Part shown: positions 17,803-26,080 of the stretch, one piece after another
Position numbering within the stretch: the stretch's first letter is position 1
Layout: each line of letters opens with the position of its first letter
From: DATFCK01 sp045809745
GTDB taxonomy: Bacteria > Verrucomicrobiota > Verrucomicrobiia > Chthoniobacterales > UBA10450
DNA length: 42,565 nucleotides
NCBI GenBank assembly: GCA_045809745.1
Contig: JBJMXE010000086.1
Coordinates: forward strand, 1-42,565
Direction: 5' to 3'
Position numbers and translations under genes: made by a program
Notes under the pieces: generated by a model
What the model was told of the DNA's origin: nothing
What the model saw: the letters and a program-made list of their open reading frames with translations, nothing else
The model's database searches: none

Positions 17803-18831
17803 TCAACGCAAGCTTAGCCAAACCGTGCTGGCGCCGGTGTTTGGCGGGAAATCGGGGAGGGGAGGCGTGCGATGAAATTTTCCCGCTCGCCGCGTTACTT
17901 TGAGGCAATAACGAGCCATCACTTCGAGCCCTTTATCGCGCAGGGTCGAGCAGTTGGTGGAAAGCAGAATGCAGCCGTCGCGCGCGACCAGCGGCAAAGC
18001 AAGGCCGAGGAGTTCTTCAAAATCGCTTTCCACGTGAAAAGTTTTACCGCGGTGCGACCGGGAGAACGTCGGCGGATCGAGGATAATCATGTCGAACTTC
18101 TCGGCTTTCCGCGCCAGGCGGGGCAGCACAGTCAGGACATCGTCGCTGATGAACTTGTGATCCGTCGTTGGCAGGCTGTTTAGCGCGAAATTCTCGCGGC
18201 CCCGTTCCAGCGACTTCTTCGACAGGTCGATGTTCACTGTTTGACTGCCGACGGAAGCGGCGGCCACTGAAAACGAACAGGTGTAGGCGAAACAATTCAG
18301 CAGCCGTTTCGGTTTTGATTGTCGGACATAGCGACGGTTCTCTCTTTGATCGACAAACAGGCCGACCGAATACCCGGAATCAAAGTCGATCTTGTAGTTT
18401 AAGAAATGTTCGGTGGCGATGGTATGGAGGTTCTGCTCGCTGTCACCGAATAGGAGCTGCGGCTTCTCGCGTTCCTCGTTCTTCTTTGGCAGAAAACGTC
18501 CGAACACGCGGGCGACGTCCGCCCCGACCGCGGTTCGCCAGAAATAAAGCTCGAGGATCAGCCGATCACGCGCGGCCGTGTTTTTGAATGATATCAACGT
18601 CTCGCGTCCAAATCGTTCCACCCAGCCGTCGTCGAGAGTGCACAGACGATGAGCATTCGTTCCTTCGCCGGTTAGCTTGTCCAGCACCTTGGCGCTGATC
18701 CATTCGGAATTTTGTTTGACGCCAGGCTTTGCCTCGATCGCCGGGCGGCGAGGGCGCGCGGATGGGAGTTGTCGCTGGTCAGCGATTGCACTTTCCCCTC
18801 GCTCGACTGTGCTATGGCGGACAACATTCAT
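17803..18831 (-). CDS. Class I SAM-dependent RNA methyltransferase (RlmI/RlmK-like)
   Basis: This 342-residue protein has a Rossmann methyltransferase domain in its C-terminal two thirds. Motif I is LLNCFAYTCSFSVAAASVG (SAM-binding loop), motif II is the acidic NIDLSKKSLERG, and motif IV is ILDPPTFSRS. That last motif is the Asp-Pro-Pro-Xaa-Phe form of the RlmI/RlmK 23S rRNA m5C/m7G group. The preceding segment DSGYSVGLFVDQRENRRYV is also characteristic of these enzymes. The N-terminal PUA-like region is short or divergent. The ATG at 18831 is the only ATG before motif I; it lies only eight bases from the divergent thrB start, so its true start may be internal at a non-ATG codon. Confidence 0.85.
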   Translation of the reverse strand: MNVVRHSTVERGESAIADQRQLPSARPRRPAIEAKPGVKQNSEWISAKVLDKLTGEGTNAHRLCTLDDGWVERFGRETLISFKNTAARDRLILELYFWRTAVGADVARVFGRFLPKKNEEREKPQLLFGDSEQNLHTIATEHFLNYKIDFDSGYSVGLFVDQRENRRYVRQSKPKRLLNCFAYTCSFSVAAASVGSQTVNIDLSKKSLERGRENFALNSLPTTDHKFISDDVLTVLPRLARKAEKFDMIILDPPTFSRSHRGKTFHVESDFEELLGLALPLVARDGCILLSTNCSTLRDKGLEVMARYCLKVTRRAGKFHRTPPLPDFPPNTGASTVWLSLR

Positions 18832-18839
18832 TTCGGTTT

Positions 18840-19691
18840 ATGTCAGCAGTTATCGTTCGCGTTCCAGCGAGTCTCTCAAATTTGGGACCTGGATTCGATT
18901 GTCTCGGGCTGGCGTTACGCCTGTACAACGTTATTCGAGTGGAACGCACCGCAAAACAAGGTGAATTGCCGGACGTGTTCGACGAAGCTGCTGCGGCTTT
19001 CTTCAAGCGCACTCGCACACGGCGCTTCAGTTTTTCCTGCTCGGTTAGGGAAACGGTCCCGCGCAGCCGGGGGCTCGGAAGTAGCGCTACGGTCAGGCTC
19101 GGGTTATTGCTGGCACTTAATCGGATTAACCAAAGCGGCTTGACCCCATCCGACCTGTTCCGACTCTGTGGCGAATTGGAAGGACATCCTGACAATGCTG
19201 CGCCGGCCTGTTTCGGAGGTTTCACAGTCGCACGTTTGCATATGGTGCAGCGGTTTGATGTTTCGCGCACATTGAAGTTCGTCCTTCTAATTCCCGGGCA
19301 TGAGGTGAAAACCAGCGAGGCGCGCAGGATTTTGCCGCGGCGTCTGGCCCGGGTTGACGCTGTGGAAAGCTGCGGTAATGCCTGCGCGATCACCGCCGCC
19401 CTCGTTAGCCGAAACTACGAATCGTTGCGCGGTAATTTCAAGGACCGTCTGCATCAGCCGTTTCGGATCAAACTGATTCCCTACCTGAATAAGGTCATCA
19501 GCGCGGCTGAAAAGGCTGGTGCCCTGGGAGCCTTTCTCAGCGGCAGCGGATCAACCATTGCGGCAGTTACTCGCGAACATCCTAACAATGTCGCTGCGGC
19601 CATGCGAAATGCGGTTCGTGGCATTCCGGCGCGCGCAGCCGTATTGCTCGCCGATAACCAAGGGGCGCGGATCATCCAGCGGAAATCGTGA
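18840..19691 (+). CDS. thrB: Homoserine kinase (GHMP family)
   Basis: This 283-residue protein phosphorylates homoserine on the way to threonine. It opens with VRVPASLSNLGPGFDCLGLAL, the ThrB N-terminal signature. The GHMP ATP loop is RSRGLGSSATVRLG, followed by LEGHPDNAAPACFGG (substrate and catalytic region). The third GHMP motif is AFLSGSGSTIAA near the C-terminus. The ATG at 18840 is chosen because the conserved N-terminus begins right after it; a frame from 18729 has no family similarity. No thrC or hom gene is near, so the threonine pathway is scattered. The start is separated from the divergent methyltransferase start by only eight bases. It probably heads a plus-strand transcript with lpxK. 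Confidence 0.94.
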   Translation: MSAVIVRVPASLSNLGPGFDCLGLALRLYNVIRVERTAKQGELPDVFDEAAAAFFKRTRTRRFSFSCSVRETVPRSRGLGSSATVRLGLLLALNRINQSGLTPSDLFRLCGELEGHPDNAAPACFGGFTVARLHMVQRFDVSRTLKFVLLIPGHEVKTSEARRILPRRLARVDAVESCGNACAITAALVSRNYESLRGNFKDRLHQPFRIKLIPYLNKVISAAEKAGALGAFLSGSGSTIAAVTREHPNNVAAAMRNAVRGIPARAAVLLADNQGARIIQRKS

Positions 19692-19714
19692 AAGCCCGGA
19701 GCGGGAATTTCTGA

Positions 19715-20914
19715 ATGGGACAACGGATCGAAAATCTCGAGCAGTTTGCGATCGATGTGATTCTGGAGCGCCGCCACGGCGTCCGAGCCAGTGTTTTGCG
19801 CGTGATTCTGTACGTCCTGTCGCTCGTCTATGAGCGTCTGGTTCAGTTGAGGCTCACCCTATATCGGCGGCGAATCTTTCGCGAGCGGACGCTTGGCTGC
19901 CTCGTAATCAGCATCGGAAACCTGACGGTCGGCGGCACGGGTAAAACGCCAATTGTGGAGAAATTCGCTCGTGCGCTTCAAACCGGCGGCCGCCAGGTGG
20001 CAATCCTCAGCCGCGGCTACAAAAGCGTCCCTCAACCCGGCAAACGCAGGTGGTTCGCTCGCTTCCGGAGGAATAGTGACAACCGGCCACCGCGAATCGT
20101 GTCAGACGGCAAAACCTTGTTGCTCGATTCCCTAACCGCCGGCGACGAGCCTTATATGCTCGCGCGGAATCTAAAGGATGTCATCGTTTTAGTCGATCCC
20201 GACCGCGTCAAATGCGGCCGGTTCGCCATCGCGAATTGGAAAGTCGATACCCTGCTATTGGACGATGGTTTGCAGTACCTGCGTTTGAAACATCGACTCG
20301 ACGTGGTGCTGGTCGATCGTCAGGCCCCGTTCGGGAATGAATTTTTGCTGCCGCGTGGAACTTTACGCGAGCCACCGCGAAATTTGCGGCGGGCCAGCTA
20401 TATCTTCATCACCAAGAGCACTGGAGCGTCTAACGAGGACCTGATTCAACGGATCCGCCGCTACAATCGCACCGCGGAGATTATCGAGTGCGCTCATCGG
20501 CCGCTTTACCTCGAACATCTGCTGACCGGAGAGCAGCTGCCCTTGGAACGTTTGCGCGACACCTTCGTGGGCTCGATCTGCGGCATTGCCGCGCCTGAAA
20601 GTTTCGAGGATGGCCTGGCCCAATTGGGGGCCCGGGTTGATCTCGCCAAGCGTTATATCGATCATCACCGCTACACCGCCGCTGAAATATTGAGCTTCAT
20701 TAGTCGATGTGTTCGCCGCGACCTCGAAATGATCGTCACCACTGAAAAGGATGCTGTCCGAATGCCCCGTGTTTCAGAGTCGGACATGAAAGTGCCGATC
20801 TATTTCCTGCGAGTCGAGATCGAGATTTTAAGTGGTCACGAGAGCTGGGAACATTGCGTAGCGCGGATTTGCAAGCCGCAGCCAATTCTTTCGCCGGAGC
20901 GATTCTTTGCCTAA
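19715..20914 (+). CDS. lpxK: Tetraacyldisaccharide 4'-kinase LpxK
   Basis: This 399-residue protein adds the 4'-phosphate to the lipid A precursor on the cytoplasmic face of the inner membrane. It has an N-terminal hydrophobic helix (about 27-45), then the kinase P-loop GNLTVGGTGKTP (Gly73-Thr78 core), AILSRGYK, GDEPYMLAR, and LLDDGLQYLRLKHRLDVVLVD, all standard LpxK blocks. The segment LLPRGTLREPP also fits. At 399 residues it is longer than the roughly 330 of E. coli; the additions include a basic insert after SRGYK. The presence of LpxK implies an LPS-bearing outer membrane. GGAG/GGGA sites at 19698-19706 precede the start. It follows thrB by 23 bases. Confidence 0.95.
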   Translation: MGQRIENLEQFAIDVILERRHGVRASVLRVILYVLSLVYERLVQLRLTLYRRRIFRERTLGCLVISIGNLTVGGTGKTPIVEKFARALQTGGRQVAILSRGYKSVPQPGKRRWFARFRRNSDNRPPRIVSDGKTLLLDSLTAGDEPYMLARNLKDVIVLVDPDRVKCGRFAIANWKVDTLLLDDGLQYLRLKHRLDVVLVDRQAPFGNEFLLPRGTLREPPRNLRRASYIFITKSTGASNEDLIQRIRRYNRTAEIIECAHRPLYLEHLLTGEQLPLERLRDTFVGSICGIAAPESFEDGLAQLGARVDLAKRYIDHHRYTAAEILSFISRCVRRDLEMIVTTEKDAVRMPRVSESDMKVPIYFLRVEIEILSGHESWEHCVARICKPQPILSPERFFA

Positions 20915-20931
20915 ATTGCCCTTACCCTACG

Positions 20932-21849
20932 ATGTCTGATAAAGCGCAGCTGGTAGTAGAGGGCAAGAAGCTGGCGGTTTCGAACCTGAACAAGGTTTTG
21001 TACCCGAAGGCGGGATTCACCAAAGGCCAGGTGATCGATTACTATATTCGAGTCGCGCCGGTGCTGCTGCCCCATTTGCGAGATCGTCCCCTAACGATGA
21101 AGCGGTATCCGAACGGGGTCGAGGCGCAATTTTTCTACGAGAAAAACTGCCCGACTCATCGACCGAGCTGGGTCAAAACGGCCAAGGTTTGGAGTCACGG
21201 AAACAATCGGATGATGGATTTCTGCCTCGCTCAAGATCTGCCGACGCTGGTGTGGGCCGCGAACCTCGCAGATCTGGAGCTGCATACATCGCTGGCTCGG
21301 AAAAAAGATGTGGCGCGTCCGACTATGATGGTGTTCGACCTCGACCCCGGGCCGCCCGCGGACATCGTTCAGTGCTGCCAGGTCGGGCTATGGCTCCGTG
21401 ACCTGCTTCAAGTCATGAAGCTCCAAAGTTTCGCCAAAACGAGCGGTTCAAAAGGTCTTCAGATTTATGTGCCGTTGAACACCGCGGTCACATTCGACCA
21501 GACGAAGGACCTGTCGCTCGCATTGGCTCAACATTTGGAACGCGAACATTCCGGGCTGGTGTTATCAAAAATGGCCAAGGCGTTACGCAAAGGAAAGGTG
21601 TTCGTGGACTGGAGCCAGAATGACGAACACAAGACGACTGTGTGTGTCTACTCGCTCCGCGCCAAAGAGGAACCTACCGTCTCTACGCCCGTAAAATGGG
21701 AAGAGATCGAAAACTGTTTGAAGAAGAAAAAGGCAGATCTGCTCCGTTTTCGCTGCAATCAAACGCTGACGCGGGTGGATAAGATGGGAGACTTGTTCGA
21801 GCAGGTCGAAACGCTGAAACAGAAGTTCCCGAGGAAATGGGATCTGTAA
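20932..21849 (+). CDS. Stand-alone LigD-type polymerase domain (archaeo-eukaryotic primase family)
   Basis: Starting at the ATG at 20932 gives 305 residues, the size of the polymerase module of the multidomain NHEJ ligase LigD. It begins with the usual LAVSNLNKVLYPKAGFTKGQ. The metal-binding pair is Asp136 and Asp138 in FDLDPG, and a third acid is Asp226 in VFVDWSQN. The nucleotide loop reads TSGSKGLQIYVPL, where Gln177 stands at the position held by a triphosphate-contacting histidine in Pseudomonas and Mycobacterium LigD. The family adds ribo- or deoxynucleotides at double-strand break ends. No ku gene, ligase or nuclease module is adjacent. The neighbours (lpxK upstream, a small exported protein overlapping downstream) do not suggest a repair operon. 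Confidence 0.93.
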   Translation: MSDKAQLVVEGKKLAVSNLNKVLYPKAGFTKGQVIDYYIRVAPVLLPHLRDRPLTMKRYPNGVEAQFFYEKNCPTHRPSWVKTAKVWSHGNNRMMDFCLAQDLPTLVWAANLADLELHTSLARKKDVARPTMMVFDLDPGPPADIVQCCQVGLWLRDLLQVMKLQSFAKTSGSKGLQIYVPLNTAVTFDQTKDLSLALAQHLEREHSGLVLSKMAKALRKGKVFVDWSQNDEHKTTVCVYSLRAKEEPTVSTPVKWEEIENCLKKKKADLLRFRCNQTLTRVDKMGDLFEQVETLKQKFPRKWDL

Positions 21850-22358
21850 CGCGTCAGGTCACGTTCTTCGTCGCGACGACATTGTTCGCGTCGGTAGCCA
21901 GTGCCGACACAGTTTACTATGCGGTTTCAGCAGGCGATAATTTCGAGAGGCAAACCTGGCACGCCGCTGACCTAAACGCGTTCAATAAAGGGAGACCCGG
22001 GAATGTTTTCGATCTCTACACCTGCCAGCGGCTCGGAGACGGAGGATTGAAGGTCATTCGTGAACGATCTACTCCGTCCGGAGATTGGTCCTTAACCCTG
22101 ACATACCATTATGGAACGACGGGGCGGCTCGACAAAATTCAATACGATTTCTCAACCCTGAACGGCGTGTGTCCCTGCGGCGAGACCGGGCCGGTTCGAT
22201 GTGAAAGAATTTATTCGGTCGACGCTGGAGGCAAATTGCGGAAAACAATGGAGCGTGTCACGGATATGAAGACCGGCGCTGCGGTTGATTGGACGTTTTT
22301 CGAACCAACGGTGAAGCACTGGGGAAGTGTGGCCGAGCTTCCAATCAAACCGCGTTGA
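21837..22358 (+). CDS. Small exported protein of unknown function
   Basis: This 173-residue protein has a convincing signal peptide (VTFFVATTLFASVASA, about residues 8-23) and a mature part of about 150 residues rich in aromatic and charged residues. It has three clustered cysteines, in CPCGETGPVRC. I recognise no family. The start at 21837 overlaps the end of the polymerase gene by 13 bases, so translation is probably coupled or reinitiated. It stops three bases before the first cupin. That link makes it part of the same transcript but says little about its role. Confidence 0.65.
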   Translation: MGSVTRQVTFFVATTLFASVASADTVYYAVSAGDNFERQTWHAADLNAFNKGRPGNVFDLYTCQRLGDGGLKVIRERSTPSGDWSLTLTYHYGTTGRLDKIQYDFSTLNGVCPCGETGPVRCERIYSVDAGGKLRKTMERVTDMKTGAAVDWTFFEPTVKHWGSVAELPIKPR

Positions 22359-22361
22359 TCC

Positions 22362-22847
22362 ATGCAAAAAGTTAATCTGAAAGATATCAAAGAACGGGAG
22401 CGGCACTCGCCGAAAGGTAAATTTGGGGTGCGATTCAAGGAAATCTCCATCGCTCTCGGGCGGGACCCGGAGTCGTTCGATCTCACGAAGCGGCATCCAT
22501 TCGACCTCGCCCTAACGACGGTGCCACAGGGTAAATCACGCTGCCCATATCACTCTCATTCCACAGAATCGGAGTTGTATCTGGTGATGTCCGGCCGCGG
22601 AACTGTTCGCGATAAAAACAGCCTAACCGGAGTCGGTCCCGGTGATGCCTTCTTTTTCGGACCCGGTGAAGCCCACGAACTCCGCAATGCCGGCGAGGAA
22701 GATTTCGTCTACTACGTCATCGCGGACAACCCGCGGGGCGACTCGTGCTTTTATCCTGACAGCGGAAAGTTTGCGGTTTGGAAGGAAGGATCGGAGGAGG
22801 TCATCATAAAGGCACAGGAGACAGATTATTTCGATGGGGAAGAGTGA
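22362..22847 (+). CDS. Cupin-domain protein
   Basis: This 161-residue single-domain cupin carries the first cupin motif with His64, His66 and Glu71, followed by Gly78 (CPYHSHSTESELYLVMSG). It carries the second motif with His105 in GPGEAHELRN. These residues normally hold a mononuclear Fe, Mn, Ni or Zn. An N-terminal extension (FGVRFKEISIALGRDP) and a C-terminal tail flank the barrel, as in small cupins that bind or isomerise sugars and carboxylates. The substrate is unknown. It starts three bases after the previous gene and ends 22 bases before a second cupin. Confidence 0.85.
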   Translation: MQKVNLKDIKERERHSPKGKFGVRFKEISIALGRDPESFDLTKRHPFDLALTTVPQGKSRCPYHSHSTESELYLVMSGRGTVRDKNSLTGVGPGDAFFFGPGEAHELRNAGEEDFVYYVIADNPRGDSCFYPDSGKFAVWKEGSEEVIIKAQETDYFDGEE

Positions 22848-22869
22848 ATCTCTTTATGAGGAACCGATT

Positions 22870-23253
22870 ATGAATTCCGAACCGACAGATAATTTTCCAT
22901 ACAAGACCTATCTTAACATTCTGCACGAACCACTTGAGCTGATCGATGTGCAGAAGCTCGCCGATGCGTGCACTGATAAATGGTACAACCAGACCTTATG
23001 CACGGTGAACGAGTCCGTCGTTCGGATGGCGGTGATCGAGGGCGAGTACCATTGGCACGAGCACAGCGAGATCGACGAATTCTTTTATGTCATCGACGGC
23101 AAGCTGATCGTTGATCTGCAAGACCGCACCGTCGAGCTCGGGCGTCGGCAGGGCTTCGTGGTTCCGAAACAGACGCAACATCGGACTCGCGCACCGCAGC
23201 GCACCGTTATCCTGATGGTCGAACGCGCCGATATCGTGCCCACCGGCGACTAG
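22870..23253 (+). CDS. Cupin-domain protein
   Basis: This 127-residue single-domain cupin has the first motif EGEYHWHEHSEIDEFFYVIDG, with His63, His65, Glu70 and Gly77 at the family spacing, and an extra His61. The second-motif histidine is His104 in KQTQHRTRAP. The ATG at 22870 is chosen because GAGGA (22858-22862) sits seven bases upstream; the earlier ATG at 22834 overlaps the previous gene and has no ribosome site. It belongs to the 'cupin with Glu-Phe-Phe' type seen in small stress and mannose-6-phosphate-isomerase-like proteins. The two adjacent cupins are not close copies of each other, so this is not a recent duplication. Confidence 0.86.
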   Translation: MNSEPTDNFPYKTYLNILHEPLELIDVQKLADACTDKWYNQTLCTVNESVVRMAVIEGEYHWHEHSEIDEFFYVIDGKLIVDLQDRTVELGRRQGFVVPKQTQHRTRAPQRTVILMVERADIVPTGD

Positions 23254-23325
23254 CCAGAAATGTGGGAGGCGCCCAAGTGCGGCGACCGGACCGGAAAAAC
23301 GAAAAAGTCGATCAGGATCAGGAGC

Positions 23326-23835
23326 ATGAAGGCTGCCCGGTCCCAGGGGCCATCGTCATTGCACAAGATAAGAATTATTTCAGGAGGGCAGACTGGAATT
23401 GATCGTGCCGCGCTCGATGTGGCCCTGGCCCGAGGAATAGATTGTGGCGGATGGTGTCCAGCCCAACGGCTGGATGAATATGGACGAATCCCGGATCGGT
23501 ATCCGGTGAAACCGTTAACGGCCGGCGGTTCTGCCGAACGAACGCTCCGCAACGTGATCGAATCCCATGGAAGCCTGATTTTGTGCCCGGGGGAGCTGCG
23601 CGGCGGAACTCAACACACCGTGCAATGCTGCATCGACCATCAGCGGCCGCATCTGCTCATTGATGCGACTAACACCGCTGCCGACCGAGCCGCCGAGTTG
23701 CTGTCAACTTTCGTTAGGCAACACCGGATTACGGTGCTGAATGTCGCGGGACCGCGAGAATCGGAATGGCCCGAAGGCTATAGTTATGCCAGCGCGCTGC
23801 TCGAGAAATTCGTCGCATCGCGGGAGCAGTTGTAG
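23326..23835 (+). CDS. Putative molybdenum carrier / YpsA-like Rossmann protein
   Basis: From the ATG at 23326 this is 169 residues. It matches the family annotated as putative molybdenum carrier, in the SLOG/lysine-decarboxylase-like Rossmann group: IISGGQTGIDRAALDVAL with a phosphate-binding glycine loop, GGWCPAQRLDEYGRIPDRYPV, SLILCPGELRGGTQ, and a C-terminal GPRESEWPEGY. The name comes from a plant molybdenum carrier; binding of a nucleotide or nucleotide-like ligand is the safer inference. AGGA at 23314-23317 lies eight bases before the start. A frame back to 23260 is possible but unlike the family. There are no molybdopterin genes nearby. Confidence 0.85.
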   Translation: MKAARSQGPSSLHKIRIISGGQTGIDRAALDVALARGIDCGGWCPAQRLDEYGRIPDRYPVKPLTAGGSAERTLRNVIESHGSLILCPGELRGGTQHTVQCCIDHQRPHLLIDATNTAADRAAELLSTFVRQHRITVLNVAGPRESEWPEGYSYASALLEKFVASREQL

Positions 23836-23900
23836 CGTTGGTTGTGTCAACTACCGAATCTTACTAAACAGGCGGTTGGCACAACCGCCTCTACAACTGC
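23826..23900. repeat. Intergenic palindromic element (REP-like) between convergent genes
   Basis: GCAGTTGTAG (23826-23835) and CTACAACTGC (23891-23900) form a perfect 10-base inverted repeat enclosing a smaller perfect stem, AGGCGGTT (23870-23877) and AACCGCCT (23883-23890), with loop GGCAC. The left half has its own weaker stem, GTTG/CAAC, around 23838-23851. The outer repeat overlaps the stop end of the molybdenum-carrier gene. It lies between two gene ends, so it may end transcription of both. Its TTGTAG...CTACAA ends match the elements at 3618 and 39875. Confidence 0.72.
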
Positions 23901-23915
23901 AATAGTCTATACCGC

Positions 23916-25208
23916 CTACTCGTAGCGCAGCGCCTTTACCGGGTCCAACCGCGCCGCGAAGTATGCCGGGATCAGCGCGGCTAACGAACAAATCAGGAAT
24001 GCGCTGATGCAAATGATCCAGACATCCCGGGGCACTACCTCGGCCGGAATCTGGGAGAATTGGTAGACCTCTCGCGGAAAGATCTCAATGTGCAGCGTGG
24101 TCGCCAGCCAGTGACTGAACTCGTTGCGATACCGGATCAAGGTCATGCCAAGCCCGAGGCCGGTGATCGTGCCGAACAGCCCGGTTATGGTTCCCTGCCC
24201 GAGGAATACCCACACGATCTGCGATACATTCGCTCCCAATGCTTTGACGATCCCAATCTCCCGTCGCTTTTGAACGGTCGTCGTGATCAGCGTGCTCATG
24301 ATGCCGAATGCGGCGACGACCACGATGAAGAAGAGCAAAAAGAACATGACCGTTCGCTCGAGCCGCACCGCCTCGAAGAATTGCCGGTTCATATCGATCC
24401 AGGTTTGGGCGTACTCCGGCGGTTGCAAATATTGCATCATCGCTTCTTTGACTCGCTCGGCGTTGTACGGGTCGTTAGTCTTGACCAGGATCCCGTGCAA
24501 GGCATCGCCCAGGCCGTACAGCTCCTGGCCGATGTAAAGCGGAACCAGCAGATACCCCGAATCGTGAGAATAGTGCCCGGTCTCGTAAATGCCGGTAACC
24601 GTCAGCTCCTTCGGTAAAATGACCTCACGCAGCTGGTCCATTACCTTTTTCTCGTCGTCGCCTTTGGCTGATTCCAGGCGTTTCATCGAATCAAGCACGT
24701 GACCGAGATTGCCCGGTGAATACACCGTGATCTTGTCACCCACGCCTGCGCCTAACTGGCGGGCAAGCTCCACCCCCAGTATCGTGCTTTCGCCTTCGAG
24801 ATCCATTTTTCCCTCTTTAATGAACTTGCGGATCGGAATCACCTTTTCTTCCTGTTCCGGGTCTATCCCACGAATCGCGGGTGCCAGCCGCCGTCCTTGA
24901 AAATCGACAATCACCGGGCCTTGAACGAACGGAGCGGTCGCGACAACACCCGGGGTGTTCCGAATTTTCTCCGTCAGATCACGCCAATCGGTCATGACCT
25001 CCTGCGTGCTCACCAGAATGTGAGCATCGAAATCGATCACTTTCTGCCGAAGTTCGCGATCGAATCCAGTCATCACCGAGATGACCAGGATAAGGACCGT
25101 CACGCCGAGCATCACTCCGAGCACCGAAATCAACGTGATGATCGATAGAAACGTGCGCTTCGGCTTCAGGTAACGGAGCGCCAGGAAGAGACTGAAAGGA
25201 AGCTTCAA
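23916..25208 (-). CDS. FtsX-family ABC transporter permease, LolC/LolE-like
   Basis: The preferred start is the TTG at 25208, giving a 430-residue protein that opens MKLPFSLFLALRYLKPKRTFLS, matching LolC/LolE N-termini. The frame continues to a TTG at 25268. The topology is one N-terminal helix (about 22-46), a large periplasmic domain (about 50-270), then three C-terminal helices with the FtsX signature IMSTLITTTVQKRREIGIVKALGA. LolCDE extracts lipoproteins from the inner membrane for delivery to the outer membrane. Usually lolD (ATPase) is adjacent. None is seen here, so this permease must pair with an ATPase elsewhere or belong to another MacB/FtsX-type exporter. Confidence 0.88.
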   Translation of the reverse strand: MKLPFSLFLALRYLKPKRTFLSIITLISVLGVMLGVTVLILVISVMTGFDRELRQKVIDFDAHILVSTQEVMTDWRDLTEKIRNTPGVVATAPFVQGPVIVDFQGRRLAPAIRGIDPEQEEKVIPIRKFIKEGKMDLEGESTILGVELARQLGAGVGDKITVYSPGNLGHVLDSMKRLESAKGDDEKKVMDQLREVILPKELTVTGIYETGHYSHDSGYLLVPLYIGQELYGLGDALHGILVKTNDPYNAERVKEAMMQYLQPPEYAQTWIDMNRQFFEAVRLERTVMFFLLFFIVVVAAFGIMSTLITTTVQKRREIGIVKALGANVSQIVWVFLGQGTITGLFGTITGLGLGMTLIRYRNEFSHWLATTLHIEIFPREVYQFSQIPAEVVPRDVWIICISAFLICSLAALIPAYFAARLDPVKALRYE

Positions 25209-25312
25209 ATCGGCGATACCGTGCCTGCAATCGTGGCTGTTGCCAACGATAGTTGCAGCCGGACGCAAAGGTGACTGGTCCTACATCGCCTGACAACGCC
25301 CGACTCAAGTCG

Positions 25313-25337
25313 GCCGAATCAATTCTAGTAATTCGGC
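25313..25337. repeat. Seven-pair inverted repeat upstream of the PEP-CTERM-like gene
   Basis: GCCGAAT (25313-25319) and ATTCGGC (25331-25337) pair exactly around an 11-base AT-rich loop. It lies 36 bases before the ATG at 25373, in the space between divergent starts. It could be an operator for the PEP-CTERM-like gene, the permease, or both. Confidence 0.45.
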
Positions 25338-25372
25338 GCCGCAGTAGTCATCATTTCGGGAAGTCACATCTT

Positions 25373-26080
25373 ATGAATCTCCCATCGATCTTGTTTCGTT
25401 CTCCTCTGGTTTTAGCCATGCTGTTGTCTTTCGCTGGTCTACAACACCTGGCGGCAATCACCCCCGGACAGGCCGACACCTTCCAGGACGGGATGACGGC
25501 GAACTGGATGAATGGCGGGACCGTGCAGCCGCAGAACATCTCGACCGGCGGTCCAGCAGGTAATGGTGACCGGTTCATGGAACTCACCGCCGACGGCAGC
25601 GGGACGAACGGTCGACTGACGGTATTTAATCGGACTCAGTGGCTCGGCAACTACGTTAGCAGCGGGGTTAACGAGATTGACCTGGATCTGAACAACTTTT
25701 CTAACGTGACTCTGTCGATCCGGCTCGCATTTAAATCCGGAACTTTCGGCGGCGCGCCGGGCTACGTGACAACGACCGCGTTCACTCTGGCGCCAAATTC
25801 CGGATGGCAGCACGCTACTTTCTCGATCACGGCCGGAGCAATGACCGGAGTCGGCAATCCGTCGGCGTTTGCGACCTTCTTCACGGCCCCAGCCGAATTC
25901 CGGGTAATCAATGCCTCCACAACTTCGGATCTGAATGGGGACGCCGTAATTGGACAGTTAGGCATCGATAACATCATCGCGGTGCCGGAAGCGGATACCC
26001 TCGTGCTTGTGAGCACAGGAATAGTGGCGCTGACTTGCTGGATCAGACGCGGAAAAGCATCCCGATCAGGAGCTCCATAG
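25373..26080 (+). CDS. PEP-CTERM-type exported protein (sorting motif degenerate)
   Basis: Starting at the ATG at 25373 gives 235 residues. There is a signal peptide with a hydrophobic core (LVLAMLLSFAGLQHLAA), a low-complexity Gly/Thr/Asn-rich body of beta-strand character, and a C-terminal tripartite tail: VPEADTLVLVSTGIVAL, a short helix, then WIRRGK. This resembles the PEP-CTERM sorting signal (Pro-Glu-Pro, membrane helix, basic end). Here the third motif residue is Ala rather than Pro. In PEP-CTERM systems exosortase removes the tail and the protein reaches the surface or extracellular matrix. No exosortase gene is visible. The final 38 bases overlap the convergent small membrane gene. 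Confidence 0.75.
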   Translation: MNLPSILFRSPLVLAMLLSFAGLQHLAAITPGQADTFQDGMTANWMNGGTVQPQNISTGGPAGNGDRFMELTADGSGTNGRLTVFNRTQWLGNYVSSGVNEIDLDLNNFSNVTLSIRLAFKSGTFGGAPGYVTTTAFTLAPNSGWQHATFSITAGAMTGVGNPSAFATFFTAPAEFRVINASTTSDLNGDAVIGQLGIDNIIAVPEADTLVLVSTGIVALTCWIRRGKASRSGAP

